The position numbers and the translations under genes were made by a program. DNA of 64,000 nt from Bidens hawaiensis (Eukaryota; Streptophyta; Magnoliopsida; Asterales; Asteraceae): assembly GCA_021521415.1 (NCBI GenBank), contig JAIQDT010000107.1, positions 3,100,001-3,164,000 of the forward strand. Direction: 5' to 3'. The notes beneath the pieces are model-generated. The model was not told where the DNA came from. It did no database searches and worked only from the letters and a program-made list of their open reading frames with translations. Of this stretch, positions 10,691-21,787 are shown one piece after another. Numbering within the stretch: position 1 is the stretch's first letter; the number at the start of each line of letters is the position of its first letter.

Positions 10691-11014
10691 TACTTTAAAA
10701 AACGATTTTGGTAACTAATTAGGCCAAATAATGATAATCACTTTGATGTTGATAAAAGTAGTCAAACAAATTAAAGTCAATGTTGTTTTGAATTTGAGAA
10801 ACATAAGTTATGCCAAATAAACAGCTAGTCTTCCTATAACAGACATTTTTCATAAATTTATCTACCATAACTTACCTTTGTAAAATGAAATATTAGTTAA
10901 TCTACATAGTTTGTTGATACAACTGATTTCATTTACGATATGGTTTAGTTAAGCTATAAAATGTATATAATAAGCTATATAATGTATATAATTATTTAAA
11001 TTACAAGTATAAAA
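10691..11014. other. AT-rich spacer between LTR H and LTR C
   Basis: I see no ORF, repeat boundary or motif array here. Confidence 0.4.
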
Positions 11015-11270
11015 TGTAGCATCCTGAAATTTCTAAGAATAATATTTAATATATTATTTACGTTGAAAGAATTTATTTGAGATAGTTGAATAATAATAAT
11101 AAGATAAAAGGATGGTAGGCTATATAGATGGAATTAATTTTGGACTTAAAAGGAAGATGAGCCTAAGGTCCATGGGCTTAGGGAGTATAACTACCCCTTA
11201 AACCCTAAATCATTTCCATCTCTTTCATTTTACACTTAAAGCATCAGGGCGATTGGGATATGTTTTTGTG
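11015..11270 (+). repeat. Gypsy LTR C, 5' fragment
   Basis: It begins TGTAGCATCCTGAAATTTC. It carries a TATA-like box (ggctatatagatgg, near 11120) and the conserved patch cctaaggtccatgggctta followed by ccttaaaccctaaa, which matches LTR H in opposite orientation. The sequence stops matching near 11250-11290 where copia B begins. The LTR end reappears at 28892-29397. Confidence 0.55.
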
Positions 11271-11290
11271 TTTTGAATTCTTTCACTTAA

Positions 11291-12435
11291 AATTATGTCG
11301 GTAATTCCAAGTTGGAGGGACACGTATTCTCATATGTGTTTTGGTCCTGTTAACCACTAGTGGTCATAAGGGATAGCCATTTACCTTAAAACTGAAGAGT
11401 GACCTGGGTCACTGAGTTCTTAACATGTGTGTCTTCTTTAACTCTCTAGGAAATCATATGACTATTCAGGTAACAGCTTTTTGAAACTTCAATTTTTTTT
11501 AAAAATGAAAATTGATCCAACCTTTGGAAAATGATAGAAAAGTTGTTTGTGTGTGCCTAACGGGCAAAGTTATTAAGCTTAAAAGGCTCTAGAACAGTCA
11601 TTGATTTGTATGGTAGCTTTCCATGATGCTTAAAAGTAAAAGTGATATAAACTAAATATGTTGAACTTAATGTGGAGAGTCATTTTGAAGAAACGTATGT
11701 CTCCATATACATCTCCCCAAATGATAGGCAGATAAACAATTTCCCAGTCATACATGAGCCCGTTAGTGTCTTGATCACCAAAAATAGTGTGCTTTCTTAC
11801 TGTAGTGATCCAGATTCGGGACTTGTAGGTAATTGTTATTGTTATTTAAAAAAATGTTGAGCAGCTAAATATGCATATAGCATGCGTCATTGTCATTCAA
11901 TAAGCTCGAAGCTTAAAGTTTTATCGCTTCCAAAATTTTGATCAAGCACTAGGGGGTTGGAGTCAAATTGGGGTGATCTGGGAAAGCCAAATACGCTTTG
12001 AGAAGAGATAGGAGGCATCACAAATCCATAAGTGATGTCCATCTAAGCTTTATGCCTAATTGAACCTAATCAATATCACTAACGCAATGAAAATCACGCT
12101 AAGTATCTATACCTGCTATTAACCTGTCTCTTTATGTCATAATAACGCTGAACATGAATCCTTGTGACAACATCTTAAACAACATGATTTCATGTTCAGA
12201 TCTTTTCTTGAAAGGTGGCATTTTTATCATAAACTGAAATTTGATCCCAAAATTATGTTATATTTTCTAGAAGACTGGTGTTTTTGTTGATTTTAGTTTA
12301 TTTTATTTTGTTTCTTTTGTTTTTATCTCTAAATTACTCTCCTCGAAATGTTTTGGACTTTCTACAAAGTGGTAGAACTCTTTCGGGCCTTTATCTTCTT
12401 CACTATTTATTAAAAACTTGAGTTTGGGCTCTCTA
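11291..12435 (+). mobile_element. Copia remnant B: post-pol noncoding block
   Basis: It starts at aattatgtcgg, which matches the F block base for base. The stem-loop module lies at 11318-11388. The segments gttattaagcttaaaag, gtctccatatacatct and gccaaatacgctttgagaa match F closely. gag, pol and the 5' LTR are missing, so B is 5'-truncated. The block is cut at 12435 by the Tekay insertion and resumes at 25066. Confidence 0.65.
11318..11388 (+). other. Two-stem-loop module (copia B copy)
   Basis: Stem I is ACACGTAT (11320-11327) with ATATGTGT (11332-11339), 8 bp with one G-T pair, inside GGAC (11318) and GTCC (11344-11347). Stem II is TAAGG (11367-11371) with CCTTA (11384-11388) around the loop GATAGCCATTTA. 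Confidence 0.55.
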
Positions 12436-12806
12436 TGTAACACCCCGTAACCGCAGCGGAAACGTACACGGGATGCAACAGACACATCTGATATCAACAG
12501 CATTGCTTATAAAGAAAGTACCACTACATTAATTTATATCATATTACATTGTTGCTAGTTTCGTTACTGTCTAGGTGTTACACACAAATTTTACCGATAA
12601 GACATTACTATATTCATTACAACTATAGATCAGCAAGCCTCCAACAAGTAGCACAGATCATTAAGCACATATCAATCATTCCAACTTGGGCATACCTAGA
12701 AAACATGTAAAGAAAAGGGTCAACTACGAATAGTTGGTGAGTTTCACTAATTTAAATAAACACTGACAGATCATTTTAATAATCATTTATTAAACAATGT
12801 AATTAT

Positions 12807-13080
12807 GCGGGGAACTATGTTTCCCCAGAACATTTATAACCTCTGGGAACTAAGTTACCCCAGAACAATAATAACCTCCGGGAACTATGTTACCCCAGAA
12901 CAATAATAACCTCTGGGAACTAAGTTACCCCAGAACAATAATAACCTCCGGGAACTATGTTACCCCAGAACAATAATAACCTCTGGGAACTAAGTTACCC
13001 CAGAACAATAATAACCTCCGGGAACTATGTTACCCCAGAACAATAATAACCTCTGGGAACTATGTTACCCCAGAACAATC
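12807..13080. repeat. Tandem 35 bp repeat in the Tekay LTR (left)
   Basis: Eight units with a 35-base period; starts are spaced at 12841, 12876, 12911 and onward. Unit variants CTCTGGGAACTAAG and CTCCGGGAACTATG alternate, giving a 70 bp dimer period. Each unit can form a hairpin (TCTGGG with CCCAGA). Two diverged units follow at about 13360-13425. Confidence 0.9.
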
Positions 13081-14611
13081 CCACACGATAAACAATTTAT
13101 ATATTCAATGCATCAAACCATATATATATTTAAATATACAAGTGTTTCCATACGATCGGTATGTACTTAAATACTTTAATAAAGACATGCTTTCCGCCCC
13201 GGGAAAATATTTAAAACAGTTCAGTAAAAGGGGCTCGTGAAAACTCACCTTTCTGTGAGTCGGGACGTGGTACAATGAACTGCTATAAGCCTGGATCTGT
13301 AATATGATATCTAGTCGTTACTATATAATTCCCATAAATTAAATCCGTGTTAATCGGTACATCTGGGGACATTGTTAACCCAGTACTGTACTCGATCCGG
13401 GGACAATGTTAACCCCGTGACACTCCTAAGGACTCAGATTGTGCCATTACTTAGAGTCGGACGGTCAAAATTATCATTTTTATGTTTTCCTTGATTTGCG
13501 TGCCTAGCACGGTCATCCGTTTTTAGTTTCAAAAATGAGTTTATTCACACCCGACCCAAAAATGGTGTTTGACTGTTACTTTAGTTAACGTGATGAAATT
13601 AGAGCTCGGTTTGGACACCCCGTTTGGCCGCGGGGCCCGTTTCCGTCATTTAGGTGCCGGAAACAGTAAAATCGGGTAAAATTACCCAAATCATCCGAAT
13701 TATTTTCGGATGATTTACTTTTATTTAATTTACTTAGTATTATGAAAATGATCAATTTTTTTAGGTTTTTATATACCAGTCAGCTCGCTTATGCGAGATT
13801 TGCCGGTTTACACGTTTTAAGCTTTAAAAATTTGTTTTTATGTTCTTTTTAGCACAAATAGTTACCCGTTTAGTCTCGGGTCTTGAAATTTTGCACAAAA
13901 CTTATTTTGACAGTAAGAGATTTTATAAAAATTTTCCAGATTTATTTTTTTATATTTACATTTATTTATCTATTTTTAAACATTATTAAAACACTAAATA
14001 TGTCAAAAATACCAAAAGACTTTAGAAAAATCCCAAATTTTTCTGGGATGATCCCTGCCATCCTCATAACTCCCTGGAATTTTTCCAGAACCCAAAACTC
14101 ATTTTTCAATCCGTTTTCACAAAAACCGAGCTAGAAAGCCCTAGAACTCGTTTTACCGAAAAGTCCCCTTAGACTTCTCCAACTGAGCTCAAATTTTGTG
14201 TGTGACTTTTATATGTTATAAAAAGCTTATCCTAAATTTTCCAGAATTTTTCATCAAGTTTAGCTATTTTTCACCATTTTTGGCCAAAACCGAGCATTAA
14301 ATTCACCAAATATTCATCTTTTATCCAAAAATTACCAAAAATTCACAGATCTCATATTTTCTTGTGTAGATCATCTCTGTGAAATTTCATGACGCGAATC
14401 TAAGCACACTACAATCTGTCCAAAATCACTAACTCACACGAAAACCGAACTATCTTGTGTTTTCTAGCGTTAGATCGCAAAGATCTTGGTTTCTAGCCTT
14501 TGCTAGCCACTAGATACAACACTTCCAAGCACAATAACACTATACCAAGCAAGTTACACCAACAATCAAACCATTTCTTTCATAGTGTCGGTTTTGATAT
14601 AAAAACAAAGG

Positions 14612-14905
14612 TTTTAACCGTAAAAATCCGTTCTCGACTCTTTTTGCTCATTTCTTGGGCCAAGATCCCTTGTATAACTTGTATACATCTCTTGATCATG
14701 CAAGAGTCAGTTTCATCTCGGGTTTTCACCCGTCTTTCACATGGAAACTCATTTTACAAGATTTCAACCGTAAAATTTCGTTCTAAACTCTTTTAACTCA
14801 TCACTTGGATCAAGATCCTTTGTATAACTTGTATACATCACTTGATCATGCGAGAATCGGTTTCAACTCGGGTTTTCACCCATTTTTACATTTGAAACCT
14901 CCTTT
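14612..14905. repeat. 150 bp tandem duplication in the Tekay LTR (left)
   Basis: Two diverged copies begin at ttaaccgtaaaa (14612) and tcaaccgtaaaa (about 14762). Both contain tgtataacttgtatacatc and cgggttttcaccc. The corresponding segment in the right LTR is about 23964-24257. Confidence 0.75.
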
Positions 14906-15708
14906 TCTCAAGATCATGAAGTTGGAAACAAGATTTAAGCATTAAAAACATGTGTTATACCTTGAGTTCTTGGTTAGAAGTGATGAATTTGATGAACACT
15001 TGAATGTATGGAAAGTTTTGAGAGAGTTTTGATGTTGTAAAAAAGAAAAATGAATGATATTATGGATAGGGTGGGCCGATCGGTCCACCATATGGGGTGG
15101 GGTGGGACCCACAAGTCCATTCTAAGCCACATATTCGGATTACGCAATCCGGATAATGTTGTGGATAATCTGGTTCAGTTCGTTTCTCGTTTAAACTCGT
15201 AATTCGGCTTAAAACGAGCCTAAAATGGTTGTTTTTCGGGTTAAAATAAAATTTACATAAAACTGATTTAAAAACTTTAAAAACTTAAACCATGACGTTA
15301 AATGACTTAAGACATCGTATTGTCGGTCTTTGTGCATCTTTTTCGGTTTGATCGATCGTCTCTTGCTTGGTTTGATGTTAAAGGTTTCGTTTATCGTACC
15401 GACGTACTAATAAATCGAAATCCTTTTTCTGTGCTATAATTCACTTATCCCGAAGCATTAATACTTCGTAAACATCACTAAACATTATATGCTTCGTCTA
15501 TAATGTAATTCCCGATTCGTTCGGGTTTCAATAATCGTTCATTGGTTAATTGTAATTCCAATACGATTCACTATATAATCGAGTATGATTCGTACTATGA
15601 ATCATATATACTCGTATACACGTACTATAACTCATATAATCAATACTAAATGACACGTAAATAGTATATACCGGCTAGGGTATACCTGGATTTGCCGGAA
15701 TCGTTACA

Positions 15709-15720
15709 TTCTCCCCCCGT
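15709..15720 (-). other. Tekay polypurine tract
   Basis: The minus strand reads ACGGGGGGAGAA directly before the TGTAACG start of the 3' LTR. Confidence 0.85.
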
Positions 15721-15744
15721 TATAAAAATTTCGTCCTCGAAATT

Positions 15745-18700
15745 TTACACGTCAACTACTTCCTTTTGAGGAAATAGGTGGGGGTATTTCTTCCGAAATT
15801 CATCCTTTTGTTCCCAAGTAAATTCTGGGCCTCGTTGCGAATTCCACCTAACTTTGACCAACGAGATCTTATTGTGTCTAAGTTGCTTGATCTTACCGTC
15901 CACTATTTCAATGGGCTCCTCTACGAAGATGAGCTTATCATTTATTTGAACACCCTCTAAGGGTAACACCGATGTCTCATCCGCCAGACATCTTTTCAAA
16001 TTTGACACATGAAACACGTTATGAACTGCACTTAGTTCCTCGGGCAGTTCCAATCGGTAAGCTACCGGACCGATTTTCGCAGTGATGCTGAATGGTCCAA
16101 TGTATCTAGGGGCCAACTTCCCCGCCTTTCCAAATCTGACCACTCCTTTCCAGGGTGATACTTTCAAATATACCTTTTCCCCCTTCTCAAATGACAACGG
16201 TTTTCGACGGGTATCGGCATAACTCTTCTGCCGATCCCGCGCGGCTTTCAGGTTGTTCTTGATTTCAAGAATCTTGCTGGTCGTCTCCTGGACCAGATCC
16301 GATCTAATGACCTGCGAGTCACCCACTTCAGACCAGCAAAGTGGTGATCGGCACTTCCGTCCATACAATGCTTCATACGGTGCTGCCTTTATACTGCTAT
16401 GGTAACTGTTATTATAGGAAAATTCAACGAGTGGGAGATGTTGATCCCAGTTTCCCTTAAAGTCCAGTACGCAGGCACGAAGCAAATCCTCCAAAGTTTG
16501 AATGGTCCTCTCAGACTGACCGTCGGTCTGAGGGTGGTAAGCTGTGCTTAGGTCAATACGTGTTCCCAATGCTTCTTGGACAGCTTGCCAAAGTTTGGAG
16601 GTGAAATGGCTATCCCTATCGGAGATGATCGAGATGGGGATGCCATGACGAGACACTATTTCATTTATATAAATTTGCGCAAGTCTCTCAGTGTTATAAT
16701 TATTCCTAATCGGAATAAAATGTGCCGATTTGGTTAATCGATCCACGATTACCCAAATCGCATCATGTCCCCGGGATGTCTTAGGGAGGTGTGTCACGAA
16801 ATCCATCGTGATTTGCTCCCATTTCCATTCGGGAATTTCCGGTTGTTGTAACATTCCAGAGGGTTTCTGGTGCTCCGCCTTAACTCTCGCACACGTCGTA
16901 CACTTGCCGACGTATGTGGCTATATCCTTTTTCATACCTGGCCACCAGTAAAATTCTTTCACATCCTTGTACATTTTATCTGATCCCGGATGTATGGAAT
17001 ATTTTGATTTATGTGCTTCGTCCATGATCAATTCACGAAGGTCATGGAGGGTCGGAATCCAAATCCGATTTTTGAAATAGAGAATTTCGTCCACACGCTG
17101 TTCGAAATTCTTCTCGTTACAGAAAAGTCCCTCTTTTTCCAATTGGTCCCCTTTCAACGCCTCGCGTTGAGCGACTCGAATCAAATCCGAAAGGTTCGAC
17201 TGGACTATCATTCCCAACGCTCGCACGCGTAGTGGCTTAACTCGATCTTTCCTACTCAAGGCATCGGCTACAACGTTAGCCTTGCCGGGGTGATATCGGA
17301 TGTCACAGTCATAGTCACTCAGTAACTCGACCCACCTTCGTTGTCTCATATTCAGTTCTTTCTGATCGAATATGTGTTGCAAACTTTTATGATCAGTGAA
17401 GATGGTGCACTTTGTACCGTAGAGATAGTGCCTCCAGATTTTAAGTGCGAAGATGACTGCTCCCAGTTCTAGGTCATGAGTAGTGTAATTTTTCTCGTGA
17501 ACTTTTAATTGTCGAGAGGCATAGGCTATAACCTTACTATTTTGCATCAATACGCATCCTAACCCTCTCCGGGATGCGTCAAAATACACGACAAAACCAT
17601 CGTCTCCGTCGGGGAGACTTAAGTTCGGCGCTTGGCACAATCTTTGTTTTAGCGTTTGAAACGCCGTTTCCTGTTCTTCACCCCATTCATACTTCCGATC
17701 CTTTTGAGTCAGGAGGGTTAAAGGTTGGGCGATGCTGGAAAAGTTCTCTATAAATCGACGATAGTATCCAGCTAAGCCTAAGAATTGGCGGATTTCCTTT
17801 GGAGATTTAGGCGCTTGCCAATTCTTAATTGCTTCAACCTTACTCGGATCAACGTGTATTCCTTGGTGGTTTATAACGTGACCGAGGAATTGCACCTCTT
17901 GTAACCAAAAGTTACACTTGGAGAATTTTGCAAATAACTTCTCCTGATCCAGGAGCTCTAAAACTAACTTTAAGTGTTGCTCGTGCTCTTCTTTACTCTT
18001 CGAGTATATCAAAATATCGTCAATAAATACAATGACGAATTTGTCGAGATAGGGTTTACTGACTCTATTCATGAGATCCATGAATACTGCTGGCGCATTT
18101 GTTAGCCCAAAAGGCATAACTAAGAACTCGTAATGGCCGTAGCGAGTCCGGAATGCGGTTTTTGGGATATCCTCCTCCTGAATTCTAACCTGATGGTATC
18201 CCGATCTAAGATCTATTTTTGAAAAGTAGCTCGCACCTTGTAGTTGGTCGAACAGATCATCTATTCGGGGGAGAGGATACCTATTTTTGATTGTCAACTT
18301 GTTCAATTCCCTGTAATCAATACACATTCTAAGGCTCCCGTCCTTCTTTTTCACGAATAAAACAGGTGCACCCCACGGGAAATAACTGGGACGTATAAAT
18401 CCTTTATCCAACAATTCCTGCAACTGGTTGGATAATTCTTGCATCTCGGATGGTGCAAGTCGGTAGGGCGCCTTAGCAACAGGGCCAGCTTGAGGTAACA
18501 GATCAATTCTGAATTCGACCTGTCGGGTTGGCGGTAATCCAGGAAGTTCCTCTGGGAAAACTTGTGGAAATTCGCGTACCACGGGAATATCGTCCACCCG
18601 TTTTTCCTCAGAATCAGTGGCCGTCAGGCTCGCTAGATACGCCACACACCCCTGACGTATATATTTTAACACCTTGAGATGGGATATGAATGGTATCATG

Positions 18701-20451
18701 GTGCCGGATTTTTCTCCTTGCACTATTACCTCCTCGTCATCCGACACTCGGATCTTGACGATTTTCTTTTCACAGTTTATTTCTACCCTGTTACGAGCTA
18801 GCCAATCCATTCCCACTATCACGTCAAAACTACCCAATTCTACCGGTAACAAGTCAATCAGAAAGGATTGTTCGTTCAGAATAAAAGGGCAATTCCGAAC
18901 TATTTGATTAACTATCATAGTTTTACCGTTAGCGACTTCTACGGTGTAAGGTTCTATGGTTTCACCAATAGGAAGGTTTGCTATCGAAAGGAATCTAACG
19001 GAGACAAAACTTCTATCGGCGCCTGTATCAAATAATACGGAAGCGTAATGATCAGAGACGAGGAAGGTACCTGTCACTACGCTGGGGTCCTGGCGTGCCT
19101 CGTTCGCCCCCATCACGAATGCTCGGCCTCTCGCCGGATTGGACGACGATGCCTGACCCGTGAGTTGTCTCCCGTTTCCTCCCTGGTTCAGTTTCGGGCA
19201 GTTCCTTTTGAAGTGATCCGTGCTGCCGCATTCGTAGCAAGCACGGCTAGTGGTCACCATCTGGTTTCCTTGCGGGTTCTGCTGTCGGGCTGGTTGGGTC
19301 CTAAATGGCTGCGCACGGATGGGTTGCGGTTTTCGGTTCAGGTTGTTTAGATTTGTCTTACAATTTGGTGCGTAGTGTCCAATCCTGCCACACGGGTGGC
19401 ACACCACCTCTTTGCACACGCCACCATGGTGGTAACCACATTTCCCGCACTTAGGAAACGTTCCCTTCTGCGGTTCTTGCCTTCCGCCCGAACTCGTCAT
19501 GGCATAGCTCTGGGCAGCGGGCCTAGTTCGTTTGCTCTGCTGCTTTTCTTGGATCCTATGGTCATGTGTACCCCGTTTTCCCCCAGCGGATTCTCCTGTC
19601 ACCTTTAGTGATCCGCTCCGTAAGAAATCATACGTGACAATGCCAGCCTGTGTCACTGCACTTTCATACGTTTGGTGTCCCCCCGCGTTAACTATACTCC
19701 TCACTACTGGAGTAAGTCCCCAAATATAACGTTGCACCCTCTTCGTCTCTGGGGTGACCAACCACGGTACTAATCGTGACAGTTCATTAAACCGGTTGGT
19801 ATAACCCAAGTGGTCCGCCCCCTTCATCTCCAGATTCCACAACTCATTTTCCAGTTTCTGCAATTCATTCTTTGGGCAGAAATGTTCCAACACAAGAGCC
19901 TTAAGCTCTGTCCAGGTCATGTGGTTAGTCGCCGCCTGACCTCGAGTCTGTACTATGGTGTTCCACCATGTCAAGGCATGGTCGGTGAATGTACAGGTGG
20001 CGTACTTAACGACACAATCCTCGGGACAGTTGCTGATATTCACCACTGATTCTATTTTCTCTATCCATTTAACTAACCCATTCGGTCCTTCAGACCCGCT
20101 AAACTCTAATGGCTTGCACAACATAAAATCCTTGATCGAACATCCCCTGGATGCACGAATTGGTTCAGTACGGTTTGTCTCTACCGTAGGTATAGGGCCA
20201 TTGTTGTCAGTAACGACCACCCTAGGCGGTGCGTCATTACTCGGAATAGTGTTATCATTCCTTGGAGGATTAGCATTTTGTTCCCCGTCATTATTTATGG
20301 GCGTTTGATTGCTCGGAGGGGTTGGATTGGTCGAGTTGTTAATACTGGCGGCGATGCGCGATACTATATCCGGTATCGCCGCCTCCAACTGTTGAGCAAT
20401 CAAACGGCTCTCATCTACTTCCAATATTTTCGTTGATCGTTTCGGTGCCAT
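15745..20451 (-). CDS. Tekay gag-pol polyprotein, intact
   Basis: One frame of about 1568 codons. I start at MAPKRSTK; eight further codons lie upstream to 20475. Approximate order: gag domain to residue 290; zinc knuckles near 335-365 ([14 protein letters not shown]) and 405-418 ([14 protein letters not shown]); aspartic protease near 475 (FDTGA); reverse transcriptase at about 620-880 with FIDD near 810; RNase H from about 955 (FDAS); integrase with an HHCC region near 1155-1190, then catalytic D near 1217, D near 1278 and E near 1314; GPF near 1460; and a C-terminal chromodomain-like segment ([16 protein letters not shown]). Chromovirus tails of this kind are known to target integration to heterochromatin. 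All catalytic motifs I can see are present and there are no internal stops, so the element may be autonomous. Confidence 0.95.
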   Translation of the reverse strand: MAPKRSTKILEVDESRLIAQQLEAAIPDIVSRIAASINNSTNPTPPSNQTPINNDGEQNANPPRNDNTIPSNDAPPRVVVTDNNGPIPTVETNRTEPIRASRGCSIKDFMLCKPLEFSGSEGPNGLVKWIEKIESVVNISNCPEDCVVKYATCTFTDHALTWWNTIVQTRGQAATNHMTWTELKALVLEHFCPKNELQKLENELWNLEMKGADHLGYTNRFNELSRLVPWLVTPETKRVQRYIWGLTPVVRSIVNAGGHQTYESAVTQAGIVTYDFLRSGSLKVTGESAGGKRGTHDHRIQEKQQSKRTRPAAQSYAMTSSGGRQEPQKGTFPKCGKCGYHHGGVCKEVVCHPCGRIGHYAPNCKTNLNNLNRKPQPIRAQPFRTQPARQQNPQGNQMVTTSRACYECGSTDHFKRNCPKLNQGGNGRQLTGQASSSNPARGRAFVMGANEARQDPSVVTGTFLVSDHYASVLFDTGADRSFVSVRFLSIANLPIGETIEPYTVEVANGKTMIVNQIVRNCPFILNEQSFLIDLLPVELGSFDVIVGMDWLARNRVEINCEKKIVKIRVSDDEEVIVQGEKSGTMIPFISHLKVLKYIRQGCVAYLASLTATDSEEKRVDDIPVVREFPQVFPEELPGLPPTRQVEFRIDLLPQAGPVAKAPYRLAPSEMQELSNQLQELLDKGFIRPSYFPWGAPVLFVKKKDGSLRMCIDYRELNKLTIKNRYPLPRIDDLFDQLQGASYFSKIDLRSGYHQVRIQEEDIPKTAFRTRYGHYEFLVMPFGLTNAPAVFMDLMNRVSKPYLDKFVIVFIDDILIYSKSKEEHEQHLKLVLELLDQEKLFAKFSKCNFWLQEVQFLGHVINHQGIHVDPSKVEAIKNWQAPKSPKEIRQFLGLAGYYRRFIENFSSIAQPLTLLTQKDRKYEWGEEQETAFQTLKQRLCQAPNLSLPDGDDGFVVYFDASRRGLGCVLMQNSKVIAYASRQLKVHEKNYTTHDLELGAVIFALKIWRHYLYGTKCTIFTDHKSLQHIFDQKELNMRQRRWVELLSDYDCDIRYHPGKANVVADALSRKDRVKPLRVRALGMIVQSNLSDLIRVAQREALKGDQLEKEGLFCNEKNFEQRVDEILYFKNRIWIPTLHDLRELIMDEAHKSKYSIHPGSDKMYKDVKEFYWWPGMKKDIATYVGKCTTCARVKAEHQKPSGMLQQPEIPEWKWEQITMDFVTHLPKTSRGHDAIWVIVDRLTKSAHFIPIRNNYNTERLAQIYINEIVSRHGIPISIISDRDSHFTSKLWQAVQEALGTRIDLSTAYHPQTDGQSERTIQTLEDLLRACVLDFKGNWDQHLPLVEFSYNNSYHSSIKAAPYEALYGRKCRSPLCWSEVGDSQVIRSDLVQETTSKILEIKNNLKAARDRQKSYADTRRKPLSFEKGEKVYLKVSPWKGVVRFGKAGKLAPRYIGPFSITAKIGPVAYRLELPEELSAVHNVFHVSNLKRCLADETSVLPLEGVQINDKLIFVEEPIEIVDGKIKQLRHNKISLVKVRWNSQRGPEFTWEQKDEFRKKYPHLFPQKEVVDV

Positions 20452-20824
20452 TCTACACAACATCAAGAAATACATATAATCAATACCATCTCAAATTATA
20501 AAACACAATACATATTTCATTCATTAGTAAACATTGATACATATAACACAAACATCAATTTACATACTTTCCAGTCAACATTACACAACTAAGTTTTAAT
20601 ACAAGGGCCCTATGTCCGTATCATCTCGACATAACCCGTAAAAGGGGTCAGTGCTTGAATGATACCCAAAAGTATCTATAATGATATGCCCCAAAAGAGA
20701 CCCACCCTAGGGGCCAGTGGTTGTATCATAACTAAACAAGATTCACTCCATGTTAGTATCACCACTAACTACTTACACAGAGTATCAAAAAAATGGTCCC
20801 TGTCTATCCCCAAACCCAAAACAA

Positions 20825-21424
20825 CTAAACATGGTGGTAAACCAACCCCACCAACATCGCCACCAGCACCACTAACACCGCCATCAGAACCCGCACCCGA
20901 CTCTCCATCCGGTCAAGCATCCATTGGGAGTACGAGCACTCCCTTTTCAGCTGGGCGATTGCATACTGATGATCCAGTATGCAATCACCCAAGTACATTC
21001 TCCTTTGGACTCCCACCGTCAAGGCGGCAGAGTGCTCGTTCACCTGTTCGGTGAGCGTTCGGAGCCAGGCCGCAGCATCCCGTTCCTGTCTCGGGAGACC
21101 CCACACCGGTAGGGTCGCAGGCTCGGGACGAGAGCTGGAGGACTCGCCCCTACGAGTAGCAGGTCGGGGTGGGGGCGAGATAGGTCGGACCGGTGGAATA
21201 CTGATCCGCGCCGTGAGGCGGGGTCCGAATCCAGGGGGTGCAGGAGCGACTTGTGGTGCGGGTGGGGTCGGGGATCTGGCCATCCTAGCTGAGGAGGACT
21301 GGCCGGAATTCCTCAAGCTAGCCTCGGAAGGCTCGGTGCTGGATGCTACAAGAGGGCTCCCGGAGTCCCCAGAGCTGACCTCCTCCGGGTCCTCCTCGAA
21401 CGACGCACTGGGGGTTCTTGACAT
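20825..21424 (-). CDS. Leader ORF upstream of gag, possible tail-anchored protein
   Basis: A 199-codon frame starting MSRTPSASFEEDPEE; nine more codons lie upstream to 21451. I do not recognise it. The N-terminal half is Ser/Pro-rich and of low complexity. Residues about 115-180 are amphipathic and could form a coiled coil (RTLTEQVNEHSAALTVGVQ onward). The last 20 residues are a hydrophobic stretch (VLMAVLVVLVAMLVGLVYHH) typical of a C-terminal membrane anchor. It lies between the 5' LTR and gag in the gag direction, about 370 bases from gag. Local GC content is much higher than in the surrounding LTR. The frame is intact in a young element, which suggests but does not prove it is translated. 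Confidence 0.5.
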   Translation of the reverse strand: MSRTPSASFEEDPEEVSSGDSGSPLVASSTEPSEASLRNSGQSSSARMARSPTPPAPQVAPAPPGFGPRLTARISIPPVRPISPPPRPATRRGESSSSRPEPATLPVWGLPRQERDAAAWLRTLTEQVNEHSAALTVGVQRRMYLGDCILDHQYAIAQLKRECSYSQWMLDRMESRVRVLMAVLVVLVAMLVGLVYHHV

Positions 21425-21770
21425 ATTACCTGCACACAAGTTAACAAACATATAGTTCTTTCCATAGTGTAAATCATAATCAAATTAATATGCACTTACT
21501 TATACAACTTGACCACATAACAATATTATCACATATTTACACATATGTTGCCAATTTTACCTATTAAAGTCCCTCGTGACTTCCCCTGAATTCCCTCGTG
21601 TGGACAAGTCTGCTATTATGTTCCGGACCATAATAACCCACTTGTCCATCCAAGTTCATCCCGATCTCGTCACAATATATATTTAGTTGATATTCAGATC
21701 CTATAATACATGAGCTACTGGTTATATTTTAGGTATCTTTTAAAGACATCCTAATTCTTTATAACCAATG

Positions 21771-21782
21771 GCTCTGATACCA
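21771..21782 (-). other. Tekay primer binding site (tRNA-iMet)
   Basis: The minus strand reads TGGTATCAGAGC, complementary to the 3' end of plant initiator methionine tRNA, five bases from the 5' LTR. Confidence 0.9.
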
Positions 21783-21787
21783 AGTTC

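Larger units (their letters stand above)
12436..15708 (-). repeat. Tekay 3' LTR (left copy)
   Basis: On the plus strand it runs TGTAACACCCCG to GAATCGTTACA. Because the element is on the minus strand this is the 3' LTR; the polypurine tract abuts it at 15709. It contains the 35 bp array and a 150 bp tandem duplication. Confidence 0.95.

Noticed and set aside
8342..10695. Clean target duplication around LTR H
   Set aside because: gcctt and tactt match at only three of five positions, so I do not claim a confirmed solo LTR.
12807..13080. CRISPR-like look of the 35 bp repeats
   Set aside because: Units are head to tail with no unique spacers, in a plant LTR.
14500..14796. 98-codon plus-strand ORF in the left Tekay LTR, repeated at 23851-24147
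   Set aside because: It is antisense to the element and is repeated only because the LTRs are copies. It spans a tandem duplication and shows no domain.
19048..20308. Several 60-117 codon plus-strand ORFs opposite Tekay gag
   Set aside because: They are shadows of the gag-pol frame on the other strand.
20659..21455. Overlapping plus-strand ORFs (up to 158 codons) opposite the leader ORF
   Set aside because: High local GC opens several frames. The minus frame runs in the gag direction, starts cleanly and ends in a membrane-like tail, so I kept that one.
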